64,000 bases of DNA. Source: Falsiroseomonas tokyonensis. Lineage in GTDB: Bacteria; Pseudomonadota; Alphaproteobacteria; Acetobacterales; Acetobacteraceae. Position numbers and translations under genes: made by a program. The DNA lies in assembly GCF_019024325.1 (NCBI RefSeq), contig NZ_JAFNJS010000002.1:248118-312117 (forward strand). Reading direction: 5' to 3'. How positions within the stretch are numbered: position 1 is the first letter of the stretch; the number at the start of each line of letters is the position of its first letter. Positions 1 to 7,943 of the stretch are shown one piece after another. The notes beneath the pieces were generated by a model that worked only from the letters and a program-made list of their open reading frames with translations, searched no databases and was not told where the DNA came from.

Positions 1-382
1 GCTCAACGGCGCCGTCACGGCGGCGCCGGAGGCCCAGGCCGCGCTGCTGGCCGCGCATCCGGTGGCGGAGGTGCTGCTGGCCGAGGATGCGGCCGGCGCG
101 CCGCTCGGCTTCGCCATTCTCTTCGACCTGCCGGAGGTGGTCTTCGCCCGCCATTGCGGCATGCTCGACGACCTGTTCGTGCGGCCGGAAGCGCGGGGCC
201 GCGGCCTCGCCCGCGCGCTGATCGCCGCCGCCGTGGAGCAGGGCCAGGCGCGTGGCTGGAGCCATCTGCGCTGGATCGTGCCGGAGGGCGATGTCGCCGC
301 CATCGCGCTCTATGACCGCATCGCGACCCGCGCCGACTGGCGCAGCTATGTGGTGCGGATCGACCCGGCCGCCTCGCTGTGA
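1..382 (+). CDS. GNAT family N-acetyltransferase (5' end outside window)
   Basis: The reading frame is open from the left edge (frame 2) to the TGA at 380-382, so the start lies upstream and about 126 residues are visible. The acetyl-CoA binding core of the GNAT fold is clear: a beta-strand ending LDDLFVRPEARGRGLARALI, the R/Q-x-x-G-x-G/A loop that binds CoA pyrophosphate, followed by the helix and a late LYDRI segment typical of motif B. The family moves an acetyl group from acetyl-CoA to an amine; the substrate cannot be read from sequence. It converges on the otnC-like gene, with one base between their ends. Confidence 0.85.
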   Translation, partial: LNGAVTAAPEAQAALLAAHPVAEVLLAEDAAGAPLGFAILFDLPEVVFARHCGMLDDLFVRPEARGRGLARALIAAAVEQGQARGWSHLRWIVPEGDVAAIALYDRIATRADWRSYVVRIDPAASL

Positions 383-383
383 G

Positions 384-1019
384 TCAGCCGAAGGTCCGCA
401 GCAGGTCGTCCACCTGTTCCGCGTTCAGGCTCCGCACGCCGGGCACGCCGCGCAGCAGCAGCGCGAGGCGCGCGGCCTCCTCCAGCTCCTCCGCCGCATG
501 CACCGCTTCGGCCAGCGTGGCGCCGGAGACGACGGGGCCGTGGTTCGCCAGCAGCAGTGCCTTGGCCGCGCGCGCGGCCTCATGCACGGCCGGTTCCATC
601 GCCGCATCGCCGGGTCGGTAGTAGGGCACGCAGGGCAGGCGGCGGCCGATGCGCATGACGAAATAGGGCGTCAGCGGCGGGATCTCGGCATCGCCGCCTT
701 CCGGCGCGAGGCAGGAGATGGCGGTGGCGTGGGTGCTGTGCAGATGCACCACCGCCCCCGCCTCCGGCCGCGCATCCAGCACGGCGCGATGCAGGAAGAC
801 CTCCTTGGACGGCTTGTCGCCCGAGAGATGCGCCCAATCCGGGGCGAGCTTGCTGATCCGCCCCGCCTCCAGCCGGCCGAGGCAGGAATTGGTGGGCGTC
901 ATCAGATAGCCGTCCGGCAGCCGCACGCTGATATTGCCCGCGGTGCCGACGCTGTAGCCGCGCTCGAACAGGCTCTTGGCGAGTTCGACGAGCTGGGTGC
1001 GGGCGGCCTCTTCAGACAT
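384..1019 (-). CDS. otnC: Class II aldolase/adducin family, 3-oxo-tetronate-4-phosphate decarboxylase-like
   Basis: Protein of 211 aa, the usual length for single-domain class II (zinc) aldolases. The metal ligands expected for the family are visible: His92 and His94 in HLHSTHA, His160 in LLANHGPV, and an upstream acidic SKEVFLH segment with Glu73. The gene overlaps the end of the kinase gene by 8 bases. The family pairing of a DUF1537 kinase with a class II aldolase is known from D-threonate, L-threonate and D-erythronate catabolism, where OtnC decarboxylates the phosphorylated 3-oxo-tetronate to dihydroxyacetone phosphate. The dehydrogenase and isomerase that usually complete the route are not in this window, so the exact sugar acid is unknown. 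Confidence 0.82.
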   Translation of the reverse strand: MSEEAARTQLVELAKSLFERGYSVGTAGNISVRLPDGYLMTPTNSCLGRLEAGRISKLAPDWAHLSGDKPSKEVFLHRAVLDARPEAGAVVHLHSTHATAISCLAPEGGDAEIPPLTPYFVMRIGRRLPCVPYYRPGDAAMEPAVHEAARAAKALLLANHGPVVSGATLAEAVHAAEELEEAARLALLLRGVPGVRSLNAEQVDDLLRTFG

Positions 1020-2271
1020 GGGCGAAGGCCTTCAGGAAGAAGTCGCGGGCACCGAAATTGCCGGACTTCAGGGCCAGATGAATCCCGGCAGGCTCCGCAA
1101 AGGTCCAGGGCACGCCGGGGTCGATCTCGGCACCGATGCGCAGCTGCCGCACGCCGAGCGCGGAGACCACGGCGCCCGAAGTCTCGCCACCCGCCACCAC
1201 CAGCCGGCCGACGCCACGTGCCACCAACCCCTGCGCCACGGCCGCCAGCGCGTGTTCCACCAGCGCGCCGGCAGCGTCCCGCCCGACCTTCGCCTGCAGC
1301 GCCGCCACCTTCTCGGGCGGCGCGCTGGCGGCGATCACCACCGGTGTCTCGGCATTCAGCTTGCCCTCGGTCCAGGACAGGGCCTGCGCCGCCAGCGCGG
1401 CGGCATCGGGGGTTGCCAGCACATCGAGCTCCAGCACAGGCGCGTGGTCGCGGGCAAAGCCGATCTGGCCGAGCGTGGCGCGCGAACAGCTGCCGGCGAC
1501 GACCGCGCAGAAACCTTTGGCGGGCGGCAGGTCCGCGGCGTCGGGTCGCAGCGGCAGCAGGCCGCGCGCGCGGAAATTGGCCGGCAGGCCCATGGCGATG
1601 CCGGAGCCGCCGGTGATCAGCGGATGGCTCGCCGCGGCTTCCCCGATCGCGACCAGATGCGCATCCGTCACCGCATCGACGATGGCATAGCGCCGGCCGC
1701 CCTCGGCCAGGCGGGTCATGGCGTCGCGGATGGCATGCGCGCCCTGTTCCACCACGGCGAAGGGCACCAGCCCCACCGAGCCCTCCGTCTGCCGGCCCAG
1801 CACGCGCACCAGGTTGGGGTCGCGCATCGGCGTCAGCGGATGGTTCTCCATGCCGCTCTCGTTCAGCAGATGCGCCCCGGCAAACAGGTGCCCCTGGTAG
1901 ATGCTGCGGCCATTGGCGGGGAAGGCCGGGCAGGCCAGGGCGAAGCCGGCGCCGAGGCGCTTCAGCAGCGCATCCGCGACGGGGCCGATATTGCCGGCAT
2001 CGGTGCTGTCGAAGGTGGAGCAGTATTTGAAGAACAGCTGCTTCGCGCCTGCGGCCAGCAGCGCCTCCGCCGCCGCCAGGCTCTCGGCCACGGCCTCCGC
2101 CGCCGGCGTGGTACGCGACTTCAGCGCGACGACGATCGCATCGGCCTCGGGCAGCGGACCGTCTGGCACGCCGATCACCTGCACCGTCGCCATGCCGTGC
2201 TTCACCAGCATGGAGGCGAGGTCGGTCGCGCCCGTGAAATCGTCGGCGATGCAGCCGAGCAGCAGGGGCAT
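1012..2271 (-). CDS. otnK: Four-carbon acid sugar kinase, 3-oxo-tetronate kinase-like
   Basis: Protein of 419 aa, normal for the DUF1537/OtnK family. The frame is open further upstream, but the ATG at 2271 gives the canonical N-terminus MPLLLGCIADDFTGATD, the conserved sugar-acid binding signature, and sits 4 bases after the methyltransferase stop. The C-terminal nucleotide-binding domain carries VVAGGETSGAV, the glycine-rich ATP site of the family. It should phosphorylate a 3-oxo-tetronate before OtnC decarboxylates it. Its position at the distal end of the putative pterin-glycoside operon may be only co-transcription. Confidence 0.87.
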   Translation of the reverse strand: MPLLLGCIADDFTGATDLASMLVKHGMATVQVIGVPDGPLPEADAIVVALKSRTTPAAEAVAESLAAAEALLAAGAKQLFFKYCSTFDSTDAGNIGPVADALLKRLGAGFALACPAFPANGRSIYQGHLFAGAHLLNESGMENHPLTPMRDPNLVRVLGRQTEGSVGLVPFAVVEQGAHAIRDAMTRLAEGGRRYAIVDAVTDAHLVAIGEAAASHPLITGGSGIAMGLPANFRARGLLPLRPDAADLPPAKGFCAVVAGSCSRATLGQIGFARDHAPVLELDVLATPDAAALAAQALSWTEGKLNAETPVVIAASAPPEKVAALQAKVGRDAAGALVEHALAAVAQGLVARGVGRLVVAGGETSGAVVSALGVRQLRIGAEIDPGVPWTFAEPAGIHLALKSGNFGARDFFLKAFAHV

Positions 2272-2275
2272 GTCT

Positions 2276-3151
2276 CTATTCCTTGGGCGGCAGGCATAGC
2301 ACATCGGCATGGCCGATGCGGGCGGAAAGGCGGGCGAGGCCGGCCTGGGCGCGGCGGTCCACGGCCCAATGCAGGATCCGGCTTCGGTCGCGGCGCAGCT
2401 GGCCCATGGCGGCCTGGGCATGGCCGCTGGCGAGCTGCGCCACCATCTCGGGGTCCTGGCGCGGAATCCGCCAGTCGCTCGGCGCGCGCTGCACGCTGTA
2501 ACCGTGCGCCGCGAAGGCCGCCGCGATCACGCCCGGCGCGCGGGCGCCCAGCGCGATGCCACCGAATCCCTTGTCGCGTAGCTGGTCGCGGGCGAAGCCG
2601 CGGGCTACCAGCGCATCGGCCCGGTGCGGCGGGTCGAAGCGTTCGCGGCCGGTGACGTTCAGCGCGGCATAGAAGGGCAGCCGGTGCTTCGCGCAGCCGG
2701 CGGCCATGCGCGAGACCCAATCCTCGGAGACGAGGTCGCAGAGCGCGGTGTTCACCACCGCATCCACCTGGCCGAGCGGCAGGCCCTGCGGCGCCTCGCG
2801 CAGATCGGCGATCAGCCCTTCCATCCGCCAGGCGCCGCCGGGCGCATGCACCAGCAGCGTCTTGCGATTGGCGAAGGTGGCGGGCCAGTCCTGGTCCTCG
2901 GCGAAGGCGGCCGTGGTGGTGAAGGCGCGCGACAGCAGCCCGCCATCCGCATCCACCAGCGTCCAGGCCTGGGCGCGGCCGATGATGGGCGCCATCCAGC
3001 GCATCAGGGACCCGGTGCCGGCGCCGAGATCCAGCAGCCGCGGCCGCGCCGGCAGGGCGGCGGCCAGTTGCTCGGCGAGCGCCAGGTTGCGTGCGGCGCC
3101 GTCATGCGGCTCGCGCAATTCCAGCCAGTCGCCATCGAAGCTCTCGGCCAT
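2276..3151 (-). CDS. Class I SAM-dependent methyltransferase
   Basis: Protein of 291 aa with the Rossmann motif I LLDLGAGTGSLM at residues 39-50 and an acidic end of the second strand (LVDAD), which bind S-adenosylmethionine. No membrane segment or signal peptide. The stop lies 4 bases before the OtnK start and the gene starts 1 base after the glycosyltransferase stop, so it is translationally close to both. The acceptor is not readable from the sequence; beside a glycosyltransferase, PTPS homologue and RibD-like reductase, methylation of a small pterin- or sugar-containing metabolite is the most economical guess. Confidence 0.85.
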   Translation of the reverse strand: MAESFDGDWLELREPHDGAARNLALAEQLAAALPARPRLLDLGAGTGSLMRWMAPIIGRAQAWTLVDADGGLLSRAFTTTAAFAEDQDWPATFANRKTLLVHAPGGAWRMEGLIADLREAPQGLPLGQVDAVVNTALCDLVSEDWVSRMAAGCAKHRLPFYAALNVTGRERFDPPHRADALVARGFARDQLRDKGFGGIALGARAPGVIAAAFAAHGYSVQRAPSDWRIPRQDPEMVAQLASGHAQAAMGQLRRDRSRILHWAVDRRAQAGLARLSARIGHADVLCLPPKE

Positions 3152-3152
3152 G

Positions 3153-4193
3153 TCAGCCTGCCTTGTCGAGTTCGGCGAGGAAGGCCGTCGCGCGATCCTC
3201 CCAGCGCGGCAGCTTCTGGCCGGCGGCCCAGGCGGCCTCCGCCATTTCCGCGCGCAGGTCGGTGTCGAAGATCACGCGGCGCATCGCCTTGCCGAGCGAG
3301 ACCACGTCGCCGGGCGGGGAGATCACGCCCGCCGCCACCGGCACCACCTCCGCGATCGCGCCGCCGGCGGTGATGGCCACGGGCAGGCCGCGCGCCAGCG
3401 CCTCGGCCGCGGCCATGCCATAGCCCTCCCAATGCGTCGCCAGCGCGAACAGGTCCGCGCCAGCCCAGAGCGCGTCCAGCTGCGCACCCGAAACCTCGCC
3501 GGCGAAGGTGACGCGGTTCGCCAGGCCCAGCTCCTCCGCCAAAGCGCGCAGGCCATCCGCATGCACCGCATCGCGCGGCGGGCCGACGATGGTCAGCGTC
3601 CAGTCCAGGTCGGAAAGTCCGCCGAGCGCCCGCAGCAGCACGTCATGCCCCTTGCGCGGCACCAGCGTGCCGATGGTGAGGATGGCGCAGCCCGGCCCGC
3701 CGGAGCCGGTGCTGCGCGGCGCCGGATCGGTGCCCGGCTCCACCACGCCGATGCGCGCTTCCTCCACGCCGAATTCCGGCGGCAGGCGGCGTGCGGTCAG
3801 CGGGCTGGTGGCGACGAGGCGGGCGAAGGCCGGGAACATCGCCTGTTCCGCCGCGCGCAGCGCATCGCGCACCGGGCCGGGATTGCCGTGTTCCAGCGCG
3901 GTCGGGTGGTGGATCAGCCCGACCGCCTTTCGCTGCACCAATTCCTCCAGCTGCGGCTGGAAGGCGGGCAGGCCGAGGCCGTCGATGATGATGCGCGCAT
4001 CGGGCGGCACGGCGTCCAGCGCCGCGCGGGCGCCGGCCAGCGCCTCGGTATCCGGCAGCGGATGCACGCCGGGCAATTCGATCACCTGCACGGCATGGCC
4101 CTGGGCGCGCAGGCCGGCGACCAGGCGGCGGTCATAGCCGTAGCCGCCCGAAATGGCGTCGAAGGGGGCGGGGACGAGAAAGGCGATATCCAC
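3153..4193 (-). CDS. Glycosyltransferase family 4 (GT-B)
   Basis: Protein of 346 aa. The N-terminus (MDIAFLVPAP followed by a glycine-rich loop) is the acceptor-side Rossmann domain. The C-terminal half has IGTLVPRKGHDVLLRAL with Lys181, and the E-x7-E motif in HWEGYGMAAAEALARGLP (Glu256 and Glu264), the donor-nucleotide-sugar signature of retaining GT4 enzymes. No transmembrane segment, so a soluble cytoplasmic enzyme is expected. It lies 3 bases from the PTPS-like gene and 1 base from the methyltransferase. Its linkage to a PTPS homologue recalls the pterin glycosyltransferases of cyanobacteria and green sulfur bacteria; that parallel is inference. Confidence 0.88.
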   Translation of the reverse strand: MDIAFLVPAPFDAISGGYGYDRRLVAGLRAQGHAVQVIELPGVHPLPDTEALAGARAALDAVPPDARIIIDGLGLPAFQPQLEELVQRKAVGLIHHPTALEHGNPGPVRDALRAAEQAMFPAFARLVATSPLTARRLPPEFGVEEARIGVVEPGTDPAPRSTGSGGPGCAILTIGTLVPRKGHDVLLRALGGLSDLDWTLTIVGPPRDAVHADGLRALAEELGLANRVTFAGEVSGAQLDALWAGADLFALATHWEGYGMAAAEALARGLPVAITAGGAIAEVVPVAAGVISPPGDVVSLGKAMRRVIFDTDLRAEMAEAAWAAGQKLPRWEDRATAFLAELDKAG

Positions 4194-4196
4194 AGG

Positions 4197-4595
4197 TCAG
4201 ACAGGTCCCTCGAAGGCGGCCCAGGCGACGTGGCTTTCGCGCAGCAGGATCTTCAGGCCGGTCACCGCGCGGCCGCCATCGCCCAGCACGCCATCCCGGC
4301 AGGCCTTGGCCAGCAGCCCGTGGATATGCAGGCAGAGATATTCGGTGGTGGTGTTCTTGCCCGCAAAAACCTCCTCGGCATCGAGGTTGCGGTAGTCCAG
4401 CGGCGCAAGGATGGCGCGCAGGTGATCCTTCGCCAGGCCGATATCGACCAGCAGATGCAGGTCATCCAGCTGCGGCGCGCGGAACTCCGCCTCTACGATG
4501 AAGGTCGCGCCATGCAGCCGCTGGGCGGGGCCGAAGGCTTCGCCGCGGAAGGAATGGGCGATCATGATGTGATCGACGACGGTCAGGCTGAACAT
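4197..4595 (-). CDS. 6-pyruvoyl-tetrahydropterin synthase/QueD homologue, divergent active site
   Basis: Protein of 132 aa, typical for the T-fold PTPS/QueD family. The start is fixed by the family N-terminus MFSLTVVDHIMIAHSF. Conserved features include the first zinc ligand His in IAHSF, RLHGATFIVE aligned with the canonical CGRLHGHSF block, NTTTEYL with the pterin-anchoring Glu, and a C-terminal LLRESHV. Two canonical residues are replaced: the catalytic Cys before RLHG is Ala (AQRLHG) and the second His of HGH is Ala (HGA). The enzyme may thus bind a pterin but not do ordinary QueD chemistry. The gene sits between the dehydrogenase and glycosyltransferase genes. Confidence 0.85.
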   Translation of the reverse strand: MFSLTVVDHIMIAHSFRGEAFGPAQRLHGATFIVEAEFRAPQLDDLHLLVDIGLAKDHLRAILAPLDYRNLDAEEVFAGKNTTTEYLCLHIHGLLAKACRDGVLGDGGRAVTGLKILLRESHVAWAAFEGPV

Positions 4596-4609
4596 GCGCA
4601 CACTCACTC

Positions 4610-5587
4610 TTATAGATAGGTGACGACGGGGCAGAGCGGTTGATGTGCGCCCGATGGTGGCGACAGCAAGGCGCCATAGGCCTCCGGCAGGTCGGAAAAC
4701 GCCGTGTCGGGGCCGAGCAGCGCATCGAGGCGCGCATCGTCCAGCAGCGACAGGGCCAGCGCGAGGCGTTCCCCATGCGTGCGGCGGCCGCGCATCGCGG
4801 GGGCGACATGGCCGACCTGGGTGGAGATCAGCGACAGGCGTTTCGAATGAAAGGCCTCGCCCAGTGGCAGCTCGCAGGACTTGTCGCCGAACCAGGAGGC
4901 CTCGACCACGCGCCCCTCGAAGCCGCAGCGCGACAGCGCCAGGCGCAGGCCTTCCGCGCTGGCCGAGGCATGGATCACCAGGTCGCGTTCCGCGGGCGCC
5001 TCCGCCGGCGCACAGAAGGTCGCGCCGAAGGACTGCGCCAGCTCGGCGCGGGAGGCGTCGAGGTCGCAGACATGCAGGTCGAGGCCGGGGATGCGGCCAA
5101 GCAGGAAGGTGACCAGCAGCCCCACCACGCCGGCGCCGACCACCAGCACCCGCTCCCCGACCAGCGGCCGCGCATCCCACAGGATGTTCACCGCGGTTTC
5201 CATATTCGCGCCGAGCACCGCGCGGCGGTCCGGCACGGCATCGGGGATGGGGATGCACATGCCGGCGGGCGCCACGAAGGCATCATGGTGCGGGTGCAGG
5301 CAGAAGACGCGCTTGCCGTGCAGATGCGCGGGCCCGGCCTTCACCGTGCCGACCGCGGCATAGCCATAGGAGAGCGGTGCCGGAAACTCGCCGTATTGCA
5401 GCGGCGCACGCATCGCCGGCCATTGGCTTTCGGGCACGTGGCCCGCGAAGACCAGGCGTTCGGTGCCGCGCGAGATGCCGGAGGCGTGGGTGACGACCAG
5501 CGCCTGGTCGGGGCCTGGCACGTCCAGCTCCTGCCCGCGCAGCTCGGCCTGGAAGGGGGCGGTGATCCAGAGAGCCTGGGCCTTCAT
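4610..5587 (-). CDS. Zinc-type alcohol dehydrogenase superfamily (MDR) oxidoreductase
   Basis: Protein of 325 aa. An N-terminal GroES-like domain (ASGISRGTERLVFAGH) is followed by the nucleotide-binding VLVVGAGVVGLLVT at residues 147-160. The classical Cys-GHE catalytic zinc block is not evident and the SRGTE segment replaces it; I therefore read it as an MDR relative rather than an ordinary alcohol dehydrogenase. Its ATG overlaps the RibD-like stop by 4 bases, indicating translational coupling. A role in reducing the pterin side chain or its precursor is suggested only by its neighbours. Confidence 0.82.
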   Translation of the reverse strand: MKAQALWITAPFQAELRGQELDVPGPDQALVVTHASGISRGTERLVFAGHVPESQWPAMRAPLQYGEFPAPLSYGYAAVGTVKAGPAHLHGKRVFCLHPHHDAFVAPAGMCIPIPDAVPDRRAVLGANMETAVNILWDARPLVGERVLVVGAGVVGLLVTFLLGRIPGLDLHVCDLDASRAELAQSFGATFCAPAEAPAERDLVIHASASAEGLRLALSRCGFEGRVVEASWFGDKSCELPLGEAFHSKRLSLISTQVGHVAPAMRGRRTHGERLALALSLLDDARLDALLGPDTAFSDLPEAYGALLSPPSGAHQPLCPVVTYL

Positions 5588-6363
5588 GGCGCGGAACCTT
5601 CAGAGCAGATGCCAGGCCGCGCGCGGCCGAGGGCGATGTCGAAGAGCATATCCTCGCCTATGCGGTGCGGGGTCCATTCGAAACGCAGCCCCTGGGCGAT
5701 GCGGTTCGCCGGCGGCAGGGAAAAGGCGGGGATGCCGGAGCCCAGGATGATGGGGGCCACGGTCAGGTGCAGCCGGTCCAGCAGGCCGGCCGCCAGGAAG
5801 GCGGAGACGGTGCGCCCGCCGCCTTCGACGAAAATTTTTGTCAGTCCGCGCGCGGCGAGGTCGCGCAGCAGGCCGGGCAGGTCCGGCTGCACCAGCACCT
5901 CCGCCTGGCCATGCGTCGCGGCGCCGGGCGTGCTGGCCACCAGCAGGGTAGGCGCCGCATTGTCACAAAAAACCTTGTGCGTGGCGGGCAGGCGGCGCTG
6001 CGGGTCCAGCACCACGCGCACCGGGTTCGGGCCGGTCACTTCGCGGGTTGTCAGCCGCGGATCGTCGTGATGCACGGTGCCGGCGCCGACCAGCACCACG
6101 TCACACAGCGCGCGCAGGCGATGCGTGTGCAGGATATCGCCGCGCCCGCCGATCCATTGGCTGGACCCGTTGTCGCAGGCGATGCGCCCATCCAGCGTCT
6201 GCGCCAGACGGCCGATCACGATGCAGCCATCGGGCGCCGTGGGCGGCGTCAGCAGCGGCGCGAAGAGCTGGCCGAGCGTGCCGGGCGGCACGGCGCCGTC
6301 GGCGCGCGCGGCCAGCAGCGCGTTCCAGTCGGCGGTTTCGGTGGCGAGGGCTGCGTCTGTCAT
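5584..6363 (-). CDS. RibD C-terminal-domain reductase (dihydrofolate-reductase fold)
   Basis: Protein of 259 aa consisting only of the reductase half of RibD; the deaminase half with its zinc-binding HAE/PCxxC motifs is absent. The fold is recognisable from QTLDGRIACDNGSSQWIGG, the helix with LRALCDVVLVGAGTVHHDDP, and the NADPH-binding IFVEGGGRTVSAF near residue 180. Proteins of this type reduce pyrimidine or pterin intermediates. As first gene of the tight five-gene block (RibD-like, dehydrogenase, PTPS, GT4, methyltransferase), it is a good candidate for a pterin or pyrimidine reductase rather than the riboflavin enzyme. Confidence 0.85.
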   Translation of the reverse strand: MTDAALATETADWNALLAARADGAVPPGTLGQLFAPLLTPPTAPDGCIVIGRLAQTLDGRIACDNGSSQWIGGRGDILHTHRLRALCDVVLVGAGTVHHDDPRLTTREVTGPNPVRVVLDPQRRLPATHKVFCDNAAPTLLVASTPGAATHGQAEVLVQPDLPGLLRDLAARGLTKIFVEGGGRTVSAFLAAGLLDRLHLTVAPIILGSGIPAFSLPPANRIAQGLRFEWTPHRIGEDMLFDIALGRARPGICSEGSAP

Positions 6364-6411
6364 CTGCGGGGGATGCTATGCCGAAGCGGCAGGATTGCGG
6401 CAACTCGCGCC

Positions 6412-6924
6412 TCAGCGCAGCGACGCCCCCGGGAACAGCGGCAGCAGCAGCTCCGCCGCCATGCCGGCCAGCAGCGGCAGCGCAAAACTCGCCATCAGCC
6501 GCAGCACGATGAACCGGCCGCCGAGGATCGGCAGTTCCCAGGCCAGGGTCCGATGCATGCCAAGGATCGCCCAGCCGGAGATCAGCGCCACCATCTGCGC
6601 CGGCCCCGCGCCCGCCTTCAGGAAGCCCAGCACCAGCGGGAAGGTCACGAAGGGCCCGCCCGGCAGCATGCCGCCGGCCAGCGAGGCCAGCACCACGCCC
6701 ACGAAGCCGCTATCCGGGCCCAGCCATTGTTCCGCCCAGCCGGCCGGGATCAGCTCCGCGATGAAGGCGGCCATGGGCAGCGCCATCAGCATCACCGGCA
6801 GCACGCGCCACAGCGCGCCGCCCGCATCCGCCACCGCGCGACGGCCGAGCGCCGGGCTGCGCCGCAGGCACATGGCCAGCGCGCCGAGCGCCACCACCCA
6901 GATGGCGATCACGCCGAAGCTCAT
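6412..6924 (-). CDS. Half-size integral membrane permease (second of a tandem pair)
   Basis: Protein of 170 aa, almost entirely hydrophobic. It has an N-terminal helix (MSFGVIAIWVVALGALAM), then segments around LPVMLMALPMAAF, GGPFVTFPLVLGFL and ALPLLAGMAAELLL. Shared with the upstream gene are a glycine-rich GGP-x3-FP-x-VL element and WELPILG. The layout looks like one half of the two-repeat DUF318/ArsP-type permeases. The start codon overlaps the upstream stop (ATGA), implying coupled synthesis, probably of a heterodimeric carrier. Substrate unknown; the neighbouring biosynthetic genes make export of their product one possibility. Confidence 0.72.
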   Translation of the reverse strand: MSFGVIAIWVVALGALAMCLRRSPALGRRAVADAGGALWRVLPVMLMALPMAAFIAELIPAGWAEQWLGPDSGFVGVVLASLAGGMLPGGPFVTFPLVLGFLKAGAGPAQMVALISGWAILGMHRTLAWELPILGGRFIVLRLMASFALPLLAGMAAELLLPLFPGASLR

Positions 6925-7487
6925 GCCGCGCGGTCCGGCCGCGTGGTGGCCACGCCCTGCATGCCGGGCGCATCCGCGGGGCTCCAGCGGATCGGCAGCC
7001 AGCGCGCGATCAGCCCGGCCAGGATCGGCAGCGGCAGGCCGCAGAGCAGGCGCAGCAGGGCGAAGTCATGCCCGAGGATCGGCAATTCCCACACGACGAT
7101 GCGCTGGAAGCCGTTCAGCGACCAGGCGAGCACGAAGGCGATCAGCGCGCCGCGATCGGCCCCGGCCTGGGCCAGCACCAGCACGACGGGAAAGGCAGCC
7201 ACCGGCCCGCCCGGCATGGCCATGCCTGCGGCGGTCGCCACCAGCAGCCCGCGCAGCCCGCTCTCGGCCCCCATCCAGCGGGCCAGCGCGCCGGGCGGCA
7301 CCAGCTGGCGCAGCGCGGCAGAAAGCAGCAGCCCGCCGAGGATGGAGGGCAGCACGGTCAGGATCAGGTCCCAGGTGGCGCCCAGCGCATGCTGCACGGC
7401 AGCCCAGCCGCGCAGCCACCAGACCGCGAGGGCGGAGGCCAGGGTCAGGGCGGAAATAACCAGGAATGTTGCGTTGCGGCGGAGCAT
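6921..7487 (-). CDS. Half-size integral membrane permease (first of a tandem pair)
   Basis: Protein of 188 aa starting MLRRNATFLVISALTLASAL, with about five hydrophobic segments. It contains MAMPGGPVAAFPVVLVLAQ and VVWELPILGHDF, homologous by eye to GGPFVTFPLVLGFL and AWELPILGGRF in the next gene. The two therefore appear to be paralogous halves of a permease related to the DUF318/ArsP group. This gene heads the minus-strand run, so its upstream 60 bases (7488-7547) may carry the operon promoter; no convincing -35/-10 was seen there. The terminal 25 residues are hydrophilic. Confidence 0.72.
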   Translation of the reverse strand: MLRRNATFLVISALTLASALAVWWLRGWAAVQHALGATWDLILTVLPSILGGLLLSAALRQLVPPGALARWMGAESGLRGLLVATAAGMAMPGGPVAAFPVVLVLAQAGADRGALIAFVLAWSLNGFQRIVVWELPILGHDFALLRLLCGLPLPILAGLIARWLPIRWSPADAPGMQGVATTRPDRAA

Positions 7488-7547
7488 GCGGGGACGCCAA
7501 GCTGCGCCCCCGCATGCGATCCGGCAAGCGGCCCCGCCGTGACAGAG

Positions 7548-7943
7548 TCAGGCGCGGGCGGAGAGCGACAGCGGCGCATGCCGCCCGTCGCGGTGCAGCC
7601 CGCGGTCGCCATAGGTGCCGGGACCCGAGGGGCGGGTGGCGCCGGCGATGGTCTCGATGACGCGCGACTGCAGGTCGATGGCGCGTTCCAGCAGGCGGCG
7701 ATTCTCCGCGCCCAGGTCGCGCAGCCGCAGCGCCAGCTCCTCCACCCGGGCGCGATCGGCGCCCTGCGCCTTGCTGTCGGTACGGCTGGCCGCGTCATAG
7801 GCGGCGGCGAAGGCGTCGGAGGCCTGCTGCTTCGGCCGCGCCAGGGCGGCGGCGGAGGTCAGGTCGAGTCGGGCCAGTGCCTCGTTCTCGGCGCGCAGCG
7901 CCTCGGTCAGGCGTTGGGCAGCGACGATCAGCGGCTGCATCAT
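7548..7943 (-). CDS. FlgN-like flagellar export chaperone candidate
   Basis: Protein of 131 aa, mostly helical, with FlgN-like pattern: an early helix ALRAENEALARLDL, a Lys-Gln segment (ARPKQQASDAFAAA), and a second helix LRLRDLGAENRRLLERAI. The start ATG at 7943 overlaps the flgJ stop (ATGA), placing it third in the flgI-flgJ-flgN-like operon, a common alphaproteobacterial order. FlgN keeps hook-associated proteins unfolded for export. Sequence conservation in this family is weak, so the call rests on size, helical character and context. Confidence 0.65.
   Translation of the reverse strand: MMQPLIVAAQRLTEALRAENEALARLDLTSAAALARPKQQASDAFAAAYDAASRTDSKAQGADRARVEELALRLRDLGAENRRLLERAIDLQSRVIETIAGATRPSGPGTYGDRGLHRDGRHAPLSLSARA

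Noticed and set aside
4610-5587. Classical zinc alcohol dehydrogenase
   Set aside because: The Cys-GHE catalytic zinc segment is not visible; kept as an MDR-superfamily oxidoreductase.
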